In this document: piece by piece, positions 37,280 through 47,750 of the stretch
Numbering within the stretch: the stretch's first letter is position 1
Layout: every line of letters starts with the position of its first letter
NCBI GenBank assembly: GCA_016281935.1
Contig: JAEEJN010000038.1
Location: 1 to 64,000 of the forward strand
Direction: 5' to 3'
Length of the DNA: 64,000 bases
From: Bacillota bacterium
GTDB taxonomy: Bacteria > Bacillota > Clostridia > Christensenellales > UMGS416
Program-made: the position numbers and the translations under genes
The notes under the pieces: model-generated
What the model saw: only the letters and a program-made list of their open reading frames with translations
Database searches by the model: none
What the model was told of the DNA's origin: nothing

Positions 37280-39082
37280 TTGAATTCAAGGCAATCCCAT
37301 ATCCGTAATTTCTGCATCATCGCGCATATCGACCATGGCAAATCAACACTGGCTGACAGACTTCTGGAAAAGACAGGCGTTTTTGCTCAGCGGGATATGG
37401 AAGAGCAGATCCTGGATTCCATGGATCTGGAACGGGAGCGCGGCATTACGATCAAAAGTCATCCCGTACGTATGCAGTACAGGGCATCGGATGGACAGAC
37501 TTATGTTTTCCATCTTCTTGACACGCCCGGACATGTGGACTTCACGTACGAAGTTTCCCGTTCCCTTGCAGCCTGCGAGGGGGCCATTCTTGTTGTGGAT
37601 GCGACGCAGGGCATCGAAGCGCAGACCTTGGCCAACGTGTATCTGGCGCTGGAGCATGATCTTGAGATCCTGCCGGTCATCAATAAGATCGATCTGCCTT
37701 CCGCAGATGTGGAAGGCACGCGTAAGATGATCGAAGACGTGATCGGTCTCGATGCATCGGAAGCTCCCGCAGTGTCGGCCAAGACGGGAGAGGGCGTGGA
37801 CGGCCTCCTGGAGAAGATTGTGGAAGTCCTGCCTCCGCCGGACTGTCCGGAAGAGGGACCGGTCCGTGCACTCATCTTTGACTCGAATTATGACAACTAC
37901 AAAGGCGCCCTGTGCTATATCCGCCTGATGAGCGGGACACTTCGGGCGGGCATGCATGTCCGGATGATGGCGACCGGGAAGGAATATGAGGTGACGGAAG
38001 TGGGCTTTTTCGCCCCCGACTGCCGTCCTGCCGACGAGCTCCGTGCGGGTGAAGTCGGATATCTCGCCGCATCGATCAAGGACATTTCCGACACCCGTGT
38101 GGGCGATACGATCACAGCGGCGGACGATCCCGCGGACGAACCGCTTCCCGGATACAAGGAAGTCAAACCTATGGTCTACTGCGGAATCTATCCCGCGGAC
38201 GGAGCTCACTATGAAGATGTGCGGGAAGCGCTGGAGAGACTGAAGCTCAATGATGCGGCTCTTATGTATGAACCGGAGACGTCCAACGCGCTTGGTTTCG
38301 GGTTCCGCTGCGGTTTCCTCGGCCTTCTCCACATGGAAGTGGTCCAGGAACGTCTTGAACGGGAGTTTGAGCTGGATCTCGTCACGACCGCTCCTTCCGT
38401 CAAGTATATCGTGACCACACGTTCCGGCGAGACCACAGAGATCGAGAATCCTGCGAACCTTCCGGATCCCGCTGAGATCGAGTTTATGGAAGAGCCCATG
38501 GTCTCGGCTCATGTGATTACACCTACGGACTATGTAGGGACCGTCATGGAGCTCTGTCAGGAAAAGCGGGGCGTGTTCGACACGATGGAATACCTTGAAC
38601 CTACCCGTGTTCAGCTGAACTACAAACTGCCTCTCAACGAGATCATCTATGATTTCTTCGATCAGATCAAATCCAGGACACGCGGCTATGCGTCTCTTGA
38701 CTATGAGCTTTGCGGATATGAGAAGAGTGACCTGGTAAAGCTGGATATCCTCCTCAACGGTGAGATGTGCGATGCTTTGACCTGTATCGTGCACAGGGAA
38801 AAAGCTTATGCCCGCGGACGCAGACTCGCGGAGAAACTCGTCGAAGTCATACCCCGTCAGCTCTTTGAGATTCCGGTGCAGGCATGTATCGGGGGCAAGA
38901 TCATCGCGCGCGAGACCGTACGTGCATATCGTAAAGATGTTCTGGCCAAATGCTACGGCGGCGATATCTCCAGAAAGAAGAAACTGCTCGAAAAACAGAA
39001 GGAAGGCAAAAAGCGCATGCGTCAGGTCGGCAGCGTACAGGTGCCTTCCGAGGCCTTTATGTCCGTGCTGAGGACGAACTGA
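37280..39082 (+). CDS. lepA: Elongation factor 4 (LepA), TTG start
   Basis: [45 protein letters not shown]-terminal [22 protein letters not shown]. Confidence 0.97.
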   Translation: MNSRQSHIRNFCIIAHIDHGKSTLADRLLEKTGVFAQRDMEEQILDSMDLERERGITIKSHPVRMQYRASDGQTYVFHLLDTPGHVDFTYEVSRSLAACEGAILVVDATQGIEAQTLANVYLALEHDLEILPVINKIDLPSADVEGTRKMIEDVIGLDASEAPAVSAKTGEGVDGLLEKIVEVLPPPDCPEEGPVRALIFDSNYDNYKGALCYIRLMSGTLRAGMHVRMMATGKEYEVTEVGFFAPDCRPADELRAGEVGYLAASIKDISDTRVGDTITAADDPADEPLPGYKEVKPMVYCGIYPADGAHYEDVREALERLKLNDAALMYEPETSNALGFGFRCGFLGLLHMEVVQERLEREFELDLVTTAPSVKYIVTTRSGETTEIENPANLPDPAEIEFMEEPMVSAHVITPTDYVGTVMELCQEKRGVFDTMEYLEPTRVQLNYKLPLNEIIYDFFDQIKSRTRGYASLDYELCGYEKSDLVKLDILLNGEMCDALTCIVHREKAYARGRRLAEKLVEVIPRQLFEIPVQACIGGKIIARETVRAYRKDVLAKCYGGDISRKKKLLEKQKEGKKRMRQVGSVQVPSEAFMSVLRTN

Positions 39083-39129
39083 TATGGAACAGACCGTTCC
39101 GATGGGAACGGAGGAGAAGGAGAACAGAC

Positions 39130-39594
39130 ATGCGCTGCGTATACTGTAACCACACGGACAGTCGCGTCGTGGACTCACGTCCGACAGAAGACGGCTGGGC
39201 GATCCGCCGCAGGAGAGAATGCATTGCTTGCGGACGCCGTTTCACGACCTATGAGAAGGTTGAGACACCTTCCATCCTCGTTGTCAAGAAGGACAACCGC
39301 AGAGAGAGTTTCAACCCTGAAAAGATCCGTGCCGGCATCATCAAAGCCTGTGAGAAGAGACAGGTGGATGCCGCCACGATCGATAAGATTGTAAGCGAGA
39401 TCGAGAAGCAGGTATACAACAACCTCGAGGGAGAGGTCACGTCTGCTTATATCGGCGAACTCGTCATGGACAAGCTGAAGGATCTTGATCAGGTAGCCTA
39501 TGTCCGCTTTGCTTCTGTACATCGTCAGTTCAAGGATATCAACACGCTCATGGAGGAAATGCAGCGGCTCCTGGGTGATCAGGGCCATCAATGA
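39130..39594 (+). CDS. nrdR: Transcriptional repressor NrdR
   Basis: MRCVYCNHTDSRVVDSRPTEDGWAIRRRRECIACGRRFTTYEKVE zinc ribbon plus ATP-cone. Confidence 0.97.
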   Translation: MRCVYCNHTDSRVVDSRPTEDGWAIRRRRECIACGRRFTTYEKVETPSILVVKKDNRRESFNPEKIRAGIIKACEKRQVDAATIDKIVSEIEKQVYNNLEGEVTSAYIGELVMDKLKDLDQVAYVRFASVHRQFKDINTLMEEMQRLLGDQGHQ

Positions 39595-40397
39595 GAAGCT
39601 TCTCTCGGAAAGGAATCCTATATCGGGTAGAAGCCCTGGAAGCGACAGGCCTTGTGCGTGCCGCTTTCACGACGCGTCTGGGGGGCGTGAGTCCTGCACC
39701 GAGGAACAGTCTGAATCTTTCTTTTGCACGCGGAGATGATCCTGACACGGTGAGAGAAAACTACCGCAGGGCTGCGGAAGCCTTTTCCTGTCGGATCGAG
39801 GATATGGTTCTGTCGCGTCAGCCTCATGGAGATCTGTGCGAAGAGATCAAGCCGGAGGAGGCGGGAGCCCGTCTCTTGAACAATGAACTGCCCCGTCAGC
39901 GTGATGCAGTCATGACAGATCGCCCTGGCCTTGTTCTTGTAACGAGTCATGCAGACTGTGTACCCGTATGGCTCCTGGATCCTGTCCATCATGCGATCGC
40001 AATGGTACATGCGGGATGGAAGGGTACAAGTCTGCGCATCGCTCAGAAGAGCCTCCGGGCCATGATACGATGCTATGGAACAGATCCTGCGGACGTGATC
40101 GCTGCAGTCGGTCCGTCCATTGGACCTGATTCCTTCGAGGTACAGTCAGATGTACGAGGGATTTTTGAGGACCTGTTTCCTGAGATGGATATAGTGTATA
40201 CTCGGAATGGTCGTACGACGGTTGATCTCTGGAAATGCAATGAGCTTCAGCTGATGGAATCGGGCATCAGAAAAAAGAACATCCATAGCGCACATCTGGA
40301 TACTGCGCAGCATACCGACCTTTTTTTCTCGCATAGGGCAGAAAAAGGAAACACAGGGACGATGGCAGCCTTGTTCATGCTCACGGAGCCGATCTGA
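39591..40397 (+). CDS. pgeF: Purine nucleoside phosphorylase YfiH/LACC1 family (polyphenol oxidase family)
   Basis: VLVTSHADCVPVWLLDPVHHAIAMVHAGWKGT; AAVGPSIGPDSFEV; ATGA overlap with nrdR. Confidence 0.9.
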   Translation: MRSFSRKGILYRVEALEATGLVRAAFTTRLGGVSPAPRNSLNLSFARGDDPDTVRENYRRAAEAFSCRIEDMVLSRQPHGDLCEEIKPEEAGARLLNNELPRQRDAVMTDRPGLVLVTSHADCVPVWLLDPVHHAIAMVHAGWKGTSLRIAQKSLRAMIRCYGTDPADVIAAVGPSIGPDSFEVQSDVRGIFEDLFPEMDIVYTRNGRTTVDLWKCNELQLMESGIRKKNIHSAHLDTAQHTDLFFSHRAEKGNTGTMAALFMLTEPI

Positions 40398-40437
40398 GAA
40401 AAGAGCTTCTTAACAAAACAGTAATTTTGGACCAGAT

Positions 40438-40463
40438 GATCCGGCTTATGCCGGATCTTGTTT
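40438..40463 (+). terminator. Terminator-like hairpin
   Basis: GATCCGGC-TTAT-GCCGGATC TTGTTT. Confidence 0.55.
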
Positions 40464-40681
40464 GTTTTCGGGTTTATCAGCCCTCAAAAAGGCCGGGAAC
40501 AGTCAATGATGACGAAAATGGTCGTACATTATAGCACGCTAAAGTAAAAAATACAAGTCTGTTTTCTTTTCTGCAGATGTTGTAAAATAGATGCCAATGT
40601 ACTTCGGGAAAAAGCCCGAAAAAACGGCTGTTCCAGCTTTCAGCATTGCTTATGTTCCAAGGAACGGCCGGGGAGGTTTCA

Positions 40682-42868
40682 TTGATCGATCAGACCCAGT
40701 GGGAGATTGAAGCGGATAGACTCTCCAGAACGCATGGCATGATCATGCGTCAGCTCAGGCGTGCGGAAAATGAATTCCGCAGCCAGCAGACGGAGACTCT
40801 TTCCCTGCAGAGTCAGATGTGGGCCGAAGTAGGCCTGTCCAATAAATCCAGCAGCGATGACGTCCTCTCGGGTCAGTACCTGGATGCGTTGCGGCTGAAT
40901 CGGGCGATCAAGCAAGATCAGGCTCTGAGTATCCTCAATCTCCGCCATATGGAGGAACATGCCTATTTCGGACGGGTCGATTTCAGACGTCAGGGATCAG
41001 AGAACATCCGGTCGACCTATATCGGGATATCGACTCTGTACGATCCAGAAACACAGGAGATCCTCATCTGTGACTGGAGGGCTCCAATCTCCTCTCTGTT
41101 CTATGAAAACACGGTTGGGAACACGTCCTATGAAGGCCCAAACGGTCCGATCCGCGGGGAACTCATGGGCAAGCGCCAGTACAAGTGCAGTCATGACCGC
41201 TTGGTCTACTGTCTGGACAGTGCCGTAACGATCCAAGATGAGATCCTGCAGGAGACTCTTTCCCGGCATGGGGATTCCCGCATGCACAATATCGTGTCGA
41301 CGATCCAGGAACATCAGAACAGGATCATCTGCGAGAATAACCATAGCCGCGTGGCTGTACAGGGAGTTGCCGGATCCGGAAAAACTGCTGTTGCCCTCCA
41401 CAGGGTCGCATGGCTTTTATACCGCTACCGCAAAGACGCTCTTGACTACAGTCAGATCCTGTTCCTGACTCCCAACAGGGCATTCGTGAACTATATCCGG
41501 GATGTCCTGCCCGAACTGGGTGAGCAGAACGTCCCCACCTCGACACTCTTCGATGAAGCTGCGCGTCTCATCCCGTCATCGTATGGGCTGGAATCCCCGT
41601 CAGAGTGTGCTGAAGAAAGACTGGAAAGGTCTGGAACCGAAGAGGGGAGGAGAGATATCGAGCTCCGTGCCCTTCTTGCAGGGGAAGAGATATGGGAGCT
41701 GCTTCTGGCTTTCCTGAAAGAGAAGGACGATGCAGTCGATTTCCCCGACTTCGTTTTCGAAGGTGAGACTGTTGCTCACAGCCGTACGCTTCGCCATCTG
41801 TATCTGACCCGTTCGGCGGAAGTCCCCATGGGCAAGCGGATGCTGAGAGCTATGCGCTGCCTGACGGATGCTGTCAGCCGCCTTTATGAAGAGAAAATAA
41901 AGGAAGTGACGGCGGAAAAGCGGTCGGAAGGTTATCGGAAGAAAGAAGCCCGGGAAGCTGCCGCCCATGAACTGCGGGATCGATTCGCGCCTCTTGCGGA
42001 GCAGATGCGTACTCATCTGACGATGGATACCCGTGTCTGTTTCACGGAATTCCTGGCTTACGTTCGGAAGCATCACAGCCGTGGAGAGGAGCTGTACAGC
42101 ACTCTCAAGAAGGAGTGGCTGGACAAAAAAGCTCTCAGTCAGGAGGCTGCCGTACTGTATGCCCTCATACGCGTCATGCTTTACGGCGCACCTGTCAGCC
42201 GCTGCAGGCACGTCCTTGTGGATGAAGCTCAGAACTATACGCCTTTGCAGGTCCATCTGATCGAACGGCTGTATCCTCAGTGCGGGATGACTGTTCTTAT
42301 GGATATACATCAGCATATGAATTCAGGCATGCCGGTAGGCAGCTGGGATTTCTGCGACACTCGCCTTACGATGGATATATGCTATCGGTCCACCCGGGAA
42401 CTGACGCTGTTCACACGTTCGTTCCTGCCTGATCCGGAAGCCATCCGTCCTTTCGACAGGAGCGGAGAGAAACCTCTCCTCATGCGGCTGCCTGATCTGT
42501 CAGGTGAGACACTGGCAGAGATCATCCGGAAACTGGATGATCCCGGACGAACCGCCGTGATTGCACGGACCCGCGTACAGGCTGAAAAGATCTGTGATTC
42601 GCTCAAGTCCGTATTTCCTGAGATCCGTCTTTTGACGGCGGATGACAGGGAGCCTGCATCCGATCTGTCTGTCGTGCCTTCCTGGCTCTGTCAGGGCCTG
42701 GAATTCGATACGGTCCTTGCTGCTGAGCCTTCTTCTTATGCGGGACCCGAAGAGCGGGGGATTCTTTATACAGTCTGCTCCCGCGCACAGCACAGGCTGC
42801 TGCTTTTGGATACGACAGGCACGTATATACCGGATACGGATCCGTCTCTTTACGAGATCCGGGAATAG
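40682..42868 (+). CDS. HelD-like UvrD/Rep-family helicase (TTG start proposed)
   Basis: GGGGAGG RBS before TTG 40682; YFGRVDFRRQGSENIRSTYIGISTLYD...ILICDWRAPISSLFYEN; Walker A VQGVAGSGKTAVALHRVAWLLY; VLVDEAQNYTPLQ. Confidence 0.85.
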   Translation: MIDQTQWEIEADRLSRTHGMIMRQLRRAENEFRSQQTETLSLQSQMWAEVGLSNKSSSDDVLSGQYLDALRLNRAIKQDQALSILNLRHMEEHAYFGRVDFRRQGSENIRSTYIGISTLYDPETQEILICDWRAPISSLFYENTVGNTSYEGPNGPIRGELMGKRQYKCSHDRLVYCLDSAVTIQDEILQETLSRHGDSRMHNIVSTIQEHQNRIICENNHSRVAVQGVAGSGKTAVALHRVAWLLYRYRKDALDYSQILFLTPNRAFVNYIRDVLPELGEQNVPTSTLFDEAARLIPSSYGLESPSECAEERLERSGTEEGRRDIELRALLAGEEIWELLLAFLKEKDDAVDFPDFVFEGETVAHSRTLRHLYLTRSAEVPMGKRMLRAMRCLTDAVSRLYEEKIKEVTAEKRSEGYRKKEAREAAAHELRDRFAPLAEQMRTHLTMDTRVCFTEFLAYVRKHHSRGEELYSTLKKEWLDKKALSQEAAVLYALIRVMLYGAPVSRCRHVLVDEAQNYTPLQVHLIERLYPQCGMTVLMDIHQHMNSGMPVGSWDFCDTRLTMDICYRSTRELTLFTRSFLPDPEAIRPFDRSGEKPLLMRLPDLSGETLAEIIRKLDDPGRTAVIARTRVQAEKICDSLKSVFPEIRLLTADDREPASDLSVVPSWLCQGLEFDTVLAAEPSSYAGPEERGILYTVCSRAQHRLLLLDTTGTYIPDTDPSLYEIRE

Positions 42869-43029
42869 AAATATGTTCGGTTCTTCTTTTGGGCAGGATA
42901 GACATAAGGAGGGCCCGGAAAGGACGAAGGAAGAAAAAAACCTTGCTTCCTCTTGACCGATGGACCCTGTGCGGTTAATATTCTTCTGTATGGCTCCGTG
43001 TATCGACGACGCGGAGGGGAGGGTTTGAT

Positions 43030-43503
43030 ATGGCGATTCGTAATTCCTGCAAAGCGCTGATCGAAGCGAACGGCAAGTATCTGCTGAACCACTACCTTCA
43101 TGAGGACGGTTCTGAATACTACGATCTTCCGGGCGGCGGGCAGAAACAGTATGAAACGCTCCAGGAGGCCGTGATCCGCGAATGCCGCGAAGAGACCGGG
43201 TACGAAGTCGAGATCAAGCGCTTAGGCGCAGTGAGGGAAGAAATCTGGGATGATCCTGCGATCCGCCAGTCTTCTCCCGATTATGCTCACCGGGTCCATT
43301 TCATTTTCCTTACGAGTCCCGTGAATACCATCCGATGGGAAGCGACAGCTCCGGACAGGCATCAGATCGGATGCCGATGGATGAGCCTGGAGGAGATGGA
43401 ATCTTACCCGCTGCGTATGCCTGAATTGACTGATCTCATCCGTGAGATCCAAGAGGCTTCAGAGATCCTTTTCCTTGAACCTGTTCACAGGGATTCTCTC
43501 TGA
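43030..43503 (+). CDS. NUDIX hydrolase
   Basis: LPGGGQKQYETLQEAVIRECREETGYEVEI NUDIX box. Confidence 0.88.
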   Translation: MAIRNSCKALIEANGKYLLNHYLHEDGSEYYDLPGGGQKQYETLQEAVIRECREETGYEVEIKRLGAVREEIWDDPAIRQSSPDYAHRVHFIFLTSPVNTIRWEATAPDRHQIGCRWMSLEEMESYPLRMPELTDLIREIQEASEILFLEPVHRDSL

Positions 43504-43524
43504 TCAAAACTGACATATGAACAG

Positions 43525-43553
43525 ACACAACCATGCCGGGCATGGTTGTGTTT
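43525..43553 (+). terminator. Terminator-like hairpin
   Basis: ACACAACCATGCC/GGCATGGTTGTGT followed by TTG. Confidence 0.45.
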
Positions 43554-43600
43554 GATGTTTGAAAAGCGGAGCATAGGCTCCGGGATAAGGAAAACGATAG

Positions 43601-44080
43601 ATGTTCCTTCTTCTGTTTTTTGTCTGGCTGGTCCTGAACGGGTCCGTTACATGGGAGATCGTCCTGACCGGGCTCGTACTCAGTGGGGCTGTGACATTTG
43701 TATGCATGAAGCTCACGGGCACGGACCTGAAACGGGATCTGCTCCTTTTCCGGGCTGCTCCCTGGTTCCTGGCCTGGTTTTTCGTGCTCCTGTCTGAGAT
43801 CATCAAGGCGAATTATAAAATGATCCGGATCATACTGGATCCGGGCATCGCCGTACGCCAGACTCTCGTTACGATGGATACCGGCCTGCATTCGGAAGTG
43901 GCTCGCACCATGCTGTCCAATTCGATCACCCTGACTCCGGGCACCATCACAGTGGAATCCCGTCCTGACGGCGTTATGACGATCCACTGCCTTTCCTGGG
44001 AGATGCTGGACGGTATCGAAGAGACCAAACTCATGCGGATCATCCGCAAAGTGGAGGCGCTGTATGGACAAAGCGTATGA
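43601..44080 (+). CDS. Na+/H+ antiporter subunit E (MrpE/MnhE/MbhA-like)
   Basis: MFLLLFFVWLVLNGSVTWEIVLTGLVLSG; SITLTPGTITVE signature. Confidence 0.88.
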   Translation: MFLLLFFVWLVLNGSVTWEIVLTGLVLSGAVTFVCMKLTGTDLKRDLLLFRAAPWFLAWFFVLLSEIIKANYKMIRIILDPGIAVRQTLVTMDTGLHSEVARTMLSNSITLTPGTITVESRPDGVMTIHCLSWEMLDGIEETKLMRIIRKVEALYGQSV

Positions 44081-44369
44081 GATCCTATTTACCGCAGCGC
44101 TCATCTGCCTTGCGGCGGGCATGATCCTTGCCCTTGTCCGCGTCATCCGAGGGCCCCGTGTCGCAGACCGGATCATGGGAGTGAACATGATCGGCACCAT
44201 GGCCGTGTGTGCTCTTGCGATCCTTTCCCGGATAATGGGGAAAGCTTACCTCCTTGATGTGGCCCTGATCTATTGCATGATCTCCTTCCTTGCTGTCGTA
44301 GTGCTTGCCAAGGTGTTCATCAGTGCTTATGAATCGAAGCGCCGGGGAGAAAGGGAGGATGGGAAATGA
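44064..44369 (+). CDS. Na+/H+ antiporter subunit F (MrpF-like)
   Basis: ILALVRVIRGPRVADRIMGVNMIGT; YLLDVALIYCMISFLAVVVLAK. Confidence 0.88.
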   Translation: MDKAYEILFTAALICLAAGMILALVRVIRGPRVADRIMGVNMIGTMAVCALAILSRIMGKAYLLDVALIYCMISFLAVVVLAKVFISAYESKRRGEREDGK

Positions 44370-44695
44370 GCTGGATCCGTTTAGGCTTCTGTGCCCTGTT
44401 CCTTGTATCCGGCATTCTGACGATCGCCACAAGCATACTGGGAACCTATCGCTTCCGTTTCGCATTGAACCGGATGCATTCCGCATCCATAGGAGATACC
44501 CTGGGACTGCTCCTGATCTGTCTGGGCCTTATGACCGCATGGGGTTTTTCCTGGGCATCCGCGAAACTGATACTTATCGTTGTCCTCATGTGGGCTGCCA
44601 GCCCCATCGCCAGCCATCTTATCGCGCAGCTGGAATGCCGCACGGATGATGAACTGGCTCAGCATATGGCAAGACAGGACTGGAGGGAGAAATGA
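44366..44695 (+). CDS. Na+/H+ antiporter subunit G (MrpG-like)
   Basis: RFRFALNRMHSASIGDTLGLLLICLGLM; AASPIASHLIAQ. Confidence 0.88.
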   Translation: MSWIRLGFCALFLVSGILTIATSILGTYRFRFALNRMHSASIGDTLGLLLICLGLMTAWGFSWASAKLILIVVLMWAASPIASHLIAQLECRTDDELAQHMARQDWREK

Positions 44696-44973
44696 ATCTG
44701 TTCCTTTGGATCCTTTTGGGTTTTCTCGTGATATGTGCTCTGGCCGCGACTTTTCACCGGAATCTGCTGTCGACGGTCATCATCTTCATGGGATACAGTG
44801 TCGTCATGAGCGTGATCTGGGTCCTGCTCCAGTCGCCTGATCTCGCGATCACGGAGGCGGCAGTGGGAGCCGGCGTGACGGGCGTCCTTTTCTTTGTCAC
44901 ACTGAAAAAGATCCGGCAGGTCGACGACGAATACAGCGAGGGAAAGAAGCATGAAGAAGAAAAGCAGGACTAA
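44692..44973 (+). CDS. MbhD-like subunit (MrpA C-terminal/DUF4040-type)
   Basis: STVIIFMGYSVVMSVIWVLLQSPDLAITEAAVGAGVTGVLFFVTLKKI. Confidence 0.85.
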   Translation: MNLFLWILLGFLVICALAATFHRNLLSTVIIFMGYSVVMSVIWVLLQSPDLAITEAAVGAGVTGVLFFVTLKKIRQVDDEYSEGKKHEEEKQD

Positions 44974-45874
44974 GAATCAAAGCCTCTTTGCCCGCATACA
45001 GTCGTTTCTGGACAGTCAGGACGACAGACTGACGGAGGAGATGGAAAGGGACGAAGAACCCGAGCCGCCCCACGAATCCAAACTCCCCGTGTGGGGTCAG
45101 ACCGTGGAGGGGCTGGCCAGCGGTGAGATCCGGTTTTTTGATAAGATCTATCCTTTTGCGGCATTCCTGCTTGCGCTCTTCATCATCGCGGTTCTGCTGG
45201 TGACGGCATCCAGACTGCCTCGTTTCGGAGGTGACAGCAATCCTGCCCTGAATGAAGTGACGGAGCGGTATCTGGAAGACGGTATGGAGGAGACCGGTGC
45301 CGTAAACCTGGTCACTGGGATCATTCTGGACTACCGTGCTTTCGATACCCTGGGAGAGAGTCATGTGCTCTTTACGGCTGCTGTCGCTGTTCTCGTTCTT
45401 CTTTTCGATGCGGCGACGGAGAAGCAGGATCTTCTGGAGAACAGGGATTATGATCTTGCGGGAGATACCGTCTTCCGTGAAGGCGTGCGGTTCCTTCTGC
45501 CGGTCATTCTGCTCTTCGGTGTCTACGTCGTTCTCAATGGACACCTGTCTCCCGGAGGAGGTTTCTCGGGCGGCGCGATCCTCGGGGCCGGCCTCATCCT
45601 GCATTCTCTGGGCTATGGCTTTGCCGCAACGGAAAAACTGGTCAATCGGAAGAGCTATGGGGCCTTGACTGTCTGCTCTTTGTGTTTTTACAGTCTGAGC
45701 AAAGCCTACTCCTTCTTTACGGGTGCAAACCATCTTCCGAGCATCATTACATCGGGCGTTCCCGGAAGGATCTTTTCCGCAGGTCTCATCCTGCCGCTGA
45801 ACATCTGCGTCGGGATCGTCGTGGCCTGCACCATGTACGGGTTCTTTTCACTGTACAAGAGGGGGAGGATCTGA
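44951..45874 (+). CDS. MbhE-MrpB/MbhF-like fused subunit
   Basis: GAVNLVTGIILDYRAFDTLGESHVLFTAAVAV and GVYVVLNGHLSPGGGFSGGAILGAGLIL in one ORF. Confidence 0.85.
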   Translation: MKKKSRTKNQSLFARIQSFLDSQDDRLTEEMERDEEPEPPHESKLPVWGQTVEGLASGEIRFFDKIYPFAAFLLALFIIAVLLVTASRLPRFGGDSNPALNEVTERYLEDGMEETGAVNLVTGIILDYRAFDTLGESHVLFTAAVAVLVLLFDAATEKQDLLENRDYDLAGDTVFREGVRFLLPVILLFGVYVVLNGHLSPGGGFSGGAILGAGLILHSLGYGFAATEKLVNRKSYGALTVCSLCFYSLSKAYSFFTGANHLPSIITSGVPGRIFSAGLILPLNICVGIVVACTMYGFFSLYKRGRI

Positions 45875-46251
45875 TGGCTTCATTTCTGACGAACAACGTG
45901 GAGGTCGTGGCGATCGTTCTGTTTTCGATCGGATTCACGTCGCTCCTTCTGCATAAGAATCTGGTCAAGAAGATCATCGGGCTGAACATCATGGACACCG
46001 CCGTCGATCTTTTCCTGGCGTCCATGGGCTATGTGCAGGGCAAGACCGCCCCAATCGTTGAGAACGGCATCGTGGAGGCTTCCAGTTATATCAACCCTCT
46101 GCCCTCCGGACTTGTCCTTACAAGCATCGTCGTCTCAGTGTCCGTGACGGCACTCATGCTGGCGCTTACGGTCCGGCTGTACCATCGCTACCATACGCTC
46201 AATGTGGACGAGATCTACCTTCTCGCCAGAGAGGAGGTCCGCAGAAAGTGA
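45874..46251 (+). CDS. Antiporter subunit C (MrpC/NuoK-like)
   Basis: LLLHKNLVKKIIGLNIMDTAVDLFL; NPLPSGLVLTSIVVSVSVTALMLAL; TGATG overlap. Confidence 0.87.
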   Translation: MASFLTNNVEVVAIVLFSIGFTSLLLHKNLVKKIIGLNIMDTAVDLFLASMGYVQGKTAPIVENGIVEASSYINPLPSGLVLTSIVVSVSVTALMLALTVRLYHRYHTLNVDEIYLLAREEVRRK

Positions 46252-47735
46252 GCTGGATGAACGATATACCTCTTTTCAGCCTGATTGCGTGCCTTGTGTG
46301 TGCGGCCGTTTCCTCCGTCCTCAAGGCAAGAGCGGCCCGCAATGTCACGCTTGGCCTGCTGACCGCGGTATTTGCAGGCGCTGTCGCTCTCACTGCCCGC
46401 GGCGTCCTGGAGAACACAAACGTGACGTACTGGATGGGCCACTATCCGGCACCATGGGGCAATGAGATCCGGTTCGGGATCCTGGAGCCTTTTCTGACCG
46501 CTCTGTTTTCGGGGGTGATCGCCGCCTGCATCGTGGGAGGCAACCGTCATCTCCTGTCGGACGTGGAAGAGGTCCACCTGAATCGCTATTACGTCATGCT
46601 CGACCTGCTTCTGGCTGCTATCCAGGCGATCGCCTATACGAACGATATTTTTACGGCGTATGTGTTTGTGGAGATCTCGACTCTGGCTTCATGCGGGATC
46701 ATGATCCTGCGCCATACGGGCAGAACGACTCTCGCAGCGGTCCGCTACATGATCTTTTCTCTTGTCGGAAGCGGCCTGTTCCTGATGGGAGTCATCATCC
46801 TGTATGATCTGACGGGACATCTTCTGATCGTGCCGATCCACGAGAAACTCGTATCTCTTGCGCAATCCGGGAACTACCATCTTCCCATGACGGTCAGTAT
46901 CGCCCTCATGATCCTGGGACTGGGCATCAAGAGCGGCATGTTCCCATTCCATTTCTGGATGGCGGATACCTACGGCGCTTCCACCCCTGCTTCGTCCGGT
47001 ATTCTTTCCGGTGTCGTCAGCAAGATCTATATCTTTCTTGCCGTCAAAGTTATCACCCGGGTCACCGGAACGGAACTGTTTTATGAGACGGGTCTGCAGA
47101 ACGTACTGTACGGCTTCGGGATCGCGGCCATGATCGTTGCGTCCGTATCAGCGCTCCGTGAGAACGATGTCCGCAGGATGCTGGCCTGGTCCTCGGCTGC
47201 TCAGGTAGGCTATATCTACATGGGGCTTGGTCTCGGTACGCCCGAGGCCATGCTCGCCGTGATCTATCAGATCCTGGCGCACAGCCTGACGAAAGCGCTG
47301 CTCTTCCTCTCCGCGTCGAGCCTTTCGGATGCGTCGGGAGGTTCACACAGCTTCCATGATCTGCAGGGTGCTGCACTGCGGAACGTGCCTGCTGGCATTG
47401 CCTTCACAACGGGGGCGCTCAGCATGGTGGGTATCCCGCTCTTTATGGGTTTCGTCGCAAAGTATCTGTTCATGACGGCCGCTCTGCATGTGGAGAACAA
47501 GGCTCTGCTCGCGGTCGTGGCTCTGGTCGTATCGGCGATCCTCAACACGGCTTATTTCCTCCGCACGGTGATCCGCCTCTGGGCTTCGGAAGGGAACGAG
47601 AGGTTTTCTCCTTTCCGCCCTTCAGCAGGGCTCGTGGCTGCGTGTGCTGTGCTTGTCCTGGCCAATCTGGCTGTCGGTTATTATTCTCAGCCCGTCATCA
47701 GTGTGATCCAGATGGGCATCAATCTCTTGGGATAG
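46248..47735 (+). CDS. Antiporter subunit D-like (NuoL/M/N family), copy 1
   Basis: FVEISTLASCGIMIL; KSGMFPFHFWMADTYGASTPASSGILSGVVSKIYIF; MLAWSSAAQVGYI. Confidence 0.88.
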   Translation: MSWMNDIPLFSLIACLVCAAVSSVLKARAARNVTLGLLTAVFAGAVALTARGVLENTNVTYWMGHYPAPWGNEIRFGILEPFLTALFSGVIAACIVGGNRHLLSDVEEVHLNRYYVMLDLLLAAIQAIAYTNDIFTAYVFVEISTLASCGIMILRHTGRTTLAAVRYMIFSLVGSGLFLMGVIILYDLTGHLLIVPIHEKLVSLAQSGNYHLPMTVSIALMILGLGIKSGMFPFHFWMADTYGASTPASSGILSGVVSKIYIFLAVKVITRVTGTELFYETGLQNVLYGFGIAAMIVASVSALRENDVRRMLAWSSAAQVGYIYMGLGLGTPEAMLAVIYQILAHSLTKALLFLSASSLSDASGGSHSFHDLQGAALRNVPAGIAFTTGALSMVGIPLFMGFVAKYLFMTAALHVENKALLAVVALVVSAILNTAYFLRTVIRLWASEGNERFSPFRPSAGLVAACAVLVLANLAVGYYSQPVISVIQMGINLLG

Positions 47736-47750
47736 GAGAGATAAAAAAAC

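Noticed and set aside
37343-39178. 611-aa ORF antisense to lepA
   Set aside because: lepA is unambiguous; reverse translation has no family resemblance
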